From an uncultured Muribaculaceae bacterium (GTDB lineage: Bacteria; Bacteroidota; Bacteroidia; Bacteroidales; Muribaculaceae), in NCBI GenBank assembly GCA_910586455.1, contig CAJUHX010000012.1:1-44027 (forward strand): a DNA stretch of 44,027 nt, read 5' to 3'. Position numbers and translations under genes: made by a program. Numbering within the stretch: position 1 is the stretch's first letter; every line of letters starts with the position of its first letter. Shown here one piece after another: positions 42,914 through 44,027 of this stretch. Below the pieces are notes generated by a model. That model saw nothing but the letters and a program-made list of their open reading frames with translations, did not search any database and was not told where the DNA came from.

Positions 42914-44027
42914 TCAGGGATTTAGTTTTCCGTTTTTAAGCAGTTTTGACAGGTAGTATGCCATTTCGCCGAGGATGGCTTTTTTGTCGTCGGCACGGAA
43001 ATCGTCGAAGGCGTCGAAGCCTGAGAATTTTGCGACTTTACGCATTTCTTCTTTCCTGATGTTAAAAGACAGCAGGCGCCCGACCAATGTTATCACGTCG
43101 CCGAGAATCCATTTTGTGGATGTTCCGACCTTTATGTCGGCTTTGGTGCATTCGCCGCCTGTAGCCAGTGTGTAAAGCATATATGGTATGTCGAAGCCTG
43201 CCGCAACCGGGGTGGCGAGGCCTCCGGTGAAGCGGGCGTTCATTTCAATAAATCCTATGCGTCCGCTGTCTTTGTCGTAACGGAAGTCCAGGCCGCATAC
43301 TCCATTGTAATCGACCGAGTCAAGAAACCTGCGGGCATATTCGACAATTCCGGGCATGGATATTATTTCGCGCTGGGTGGTTGTGCCTCCGCCGTCAGTC
43401 TTGGTCACGAGGGCTCGGTAGACTGTCGCCTGGAAAAAGTCGCCCCAGCGAAGGCAGTCCACACATACGTCGTTGCCTTTGAGCCACTCTTCTATCAGAA
43501 TTTCCTTGCCGCGGTACCGTGCGTCGAGTTCCGACAGTTCGTGGTCATTCTTTGGAAAGAACACCCCTTTTGCCGAATTGCCTGTGACGGTCTTGAATAC
43601 AACCGGAAAATCCTGCACTTGGCCGATATTTGCATAAGTCGCCGGCACGGGCACACCGGCCTTGGCGGCGAGTTCGGTGGCGATTCTTTTATTGGACAGG
43701 CGGCAGAGTTTTTCTTCCGATTCAATCGGGATAATCAAATCCTTGGGGAAGCGATGCCGGTGACGTGCGATAATAATGCCCTCGTCGTGTGTCGGCATAA
43801 GGACGCGCGGACGCAATTCGGCGATTTTCTGCAGAAGAGTTTCGATAAACTCTTCTTCGTGCGTGAACGGATCGGGATATACAAAACTTCCCGCGCAGAA
43901 TCGCGACATGCTGCAGATGTTATGTCGCGAGGTATCTGCCGCCCATACTTTCAGGCCTTTGTCGGAAAGACTGCGCAGGATATTGTAGCCGACGCGATTC
44001 CAGCAATAGGTAACTATGACATCGCAG
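42914..44027 (-). CDS. ATP-grasp enzyme of a surface polysaccharide operon, 5' end missing
   Basis: At least 370 residues; the frame is open to the right edge (CDVIVTYCWNRVGYNILRSL reads in frame upstream of the internal ATG at 43909), so that ATG is not the true start. Carbamoyl-phosphate-synthetase-like ATP-grasp fold: the N-terminal nucleotide-fold part, RPRVLMPTHDEG, FPVVFKTVTGNSAKGVFFPKND (ATP-binding lysine and glycine loop), ILIEEWLKGNDVCVDCLRW, and FIEMNARFTGGLATPVAAGFDIPYMLYTLATG with the metal-binding ExN. It ligates a carboxylate to an amine or thiol using ATP. In polysaccharide loci such enzymes modify sugars or precursors; the substrate is unknown. Confidence 0.9.
   Translation of the reverse strand, partial: CDVIVTYCWNRVGYNILRSLSDKGLKVWAADTSRHNICSMSRFCAGSFVYPDPFTHEEEFIETLLQKIAELRPRVLMPTHDEGIIIARHRHRFPKDLIIPIESEEKLCRLSNKRIATELAAKAGVPVPATYANIGQVQDFPVVFKTVTGNSAKGVFFPKNDHELSELDARYRGKEILIEEWLKGNDVCVDCLRWGDFFQATVYRALVTKTDGGGTTTQREIISMPGIVEYARRFLDSVDYNGVCGLDFRYDKDSGRIGFIEMNARFTGGLATPVAAGFDIPYMLYTLATGGECTKADIKVGTSTKWILGDVITLVGRLLSFNIRKEEMRKVAKFSGFDAFDDFRADDKKAILGEMAYYLSKLLKNGKLNP

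Noticed and set aside
1..44027. CRISPR arrays, tRNA or rRNA genes, intact transposases or prophage genes
   Set aside because: None was seen: no regularly spaced repeats, no cloverleaf-like or rRNA-like segment recognised by eye, and no transposase or integrase frame.

Overview
The window reads as a chromosome segment of a gut-type Bacteroidales bacterium. Evidence: two SusC/SusD pairs, a hybrid two-component sensor, NigD-like and META-domain lipoproteins, many lipoboxes, and repeated promoters of the Bacteroidetes -7 form TAnnTTTG. GC-rich codon use and the YNLQG-type C-terminal tails suggest Muribaculaceae, but this is inference from style and no marker gene is present. No rRNA, tRNA, CRISPR array or intact insertion sequence was found, and no gene-free stretch exceeds about 225 bases.

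Region A (1-18,150) is a polysaccharide utilization locus, most likely for fructan (levan or inulin). It holds a cut-off GH32 gene at the left edge (minus strand) and, divergent from it, a hybrid two-component sensor with a sugar-binding-protein-like periplasmic domain. Next comes a tight plus-strand operon susC-susD-DUF4960 lipoprotein-LamG/GH32, then a second DUF4960 gene with its own promoter. A second susC-susD pair on the minus strand converges on that gene and is separated from it by a perfect 17-bp-stem terminator. Surface binding, outer-membrane import and cleavage can all be assigned; no fructokinase or inner-membrane fructose importer lies in the window. The LamG/GH32 protein has Glu where GH32 enzymes have their nucleophile Asp.

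Region B (18,230-23,650) holds a coiled-coil lipoprotein, a LytS/LytTR two-component pair, a MATE exporter, and an operon of an SPFH membrane protein with a small ribbon-helix-helix protein.

Region C (23,700-26,180) is an AT-richer island: a HipB-like HTH gene and a HipA-like kinase gene. Between them sits a four-helix-bundle (23S-intervening-sequence type) gene bounded by long imperfect inverted repeats. The hipB stop codon, the four-helix-bundle stop codon and the hipA start codon all lie inside the repeat arms, which looks like a small mobile cassette inserted at the hipB-hipA junction. This is the most unusual structure in the window.

Region D (26,182-29,583) is one large Dna2-like nuclease-helicase gene. 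Region E (29,700-33,400) is a second AT-richer block: a double-META lipoprotein, a NigD-like lipoprotein, an ECF sigma factor, and an overlapping gene that joins an anti-sigma-like N-terminus and a membrane segment to an outer-membrane beta-barrel domain. A 46-bp perfect palindrome ends this block.

Region F (33,479-42,290) is housekeeping and envelope physiology: a His-rich TonB-dependent receptor, an acyltransferase, a CaCA antiporter, an aldo/keto reductase, a DUF445 protein, an NhaD-type Na+/H+ antiporter and an EFR1-type flavodoxin/ferredoxin protein. Region G (42,301-end) is the end of a surface polysaccharide operon: an ATP-grasp gene running off the right edge, followed by a sugar-1-phosphate transferase.
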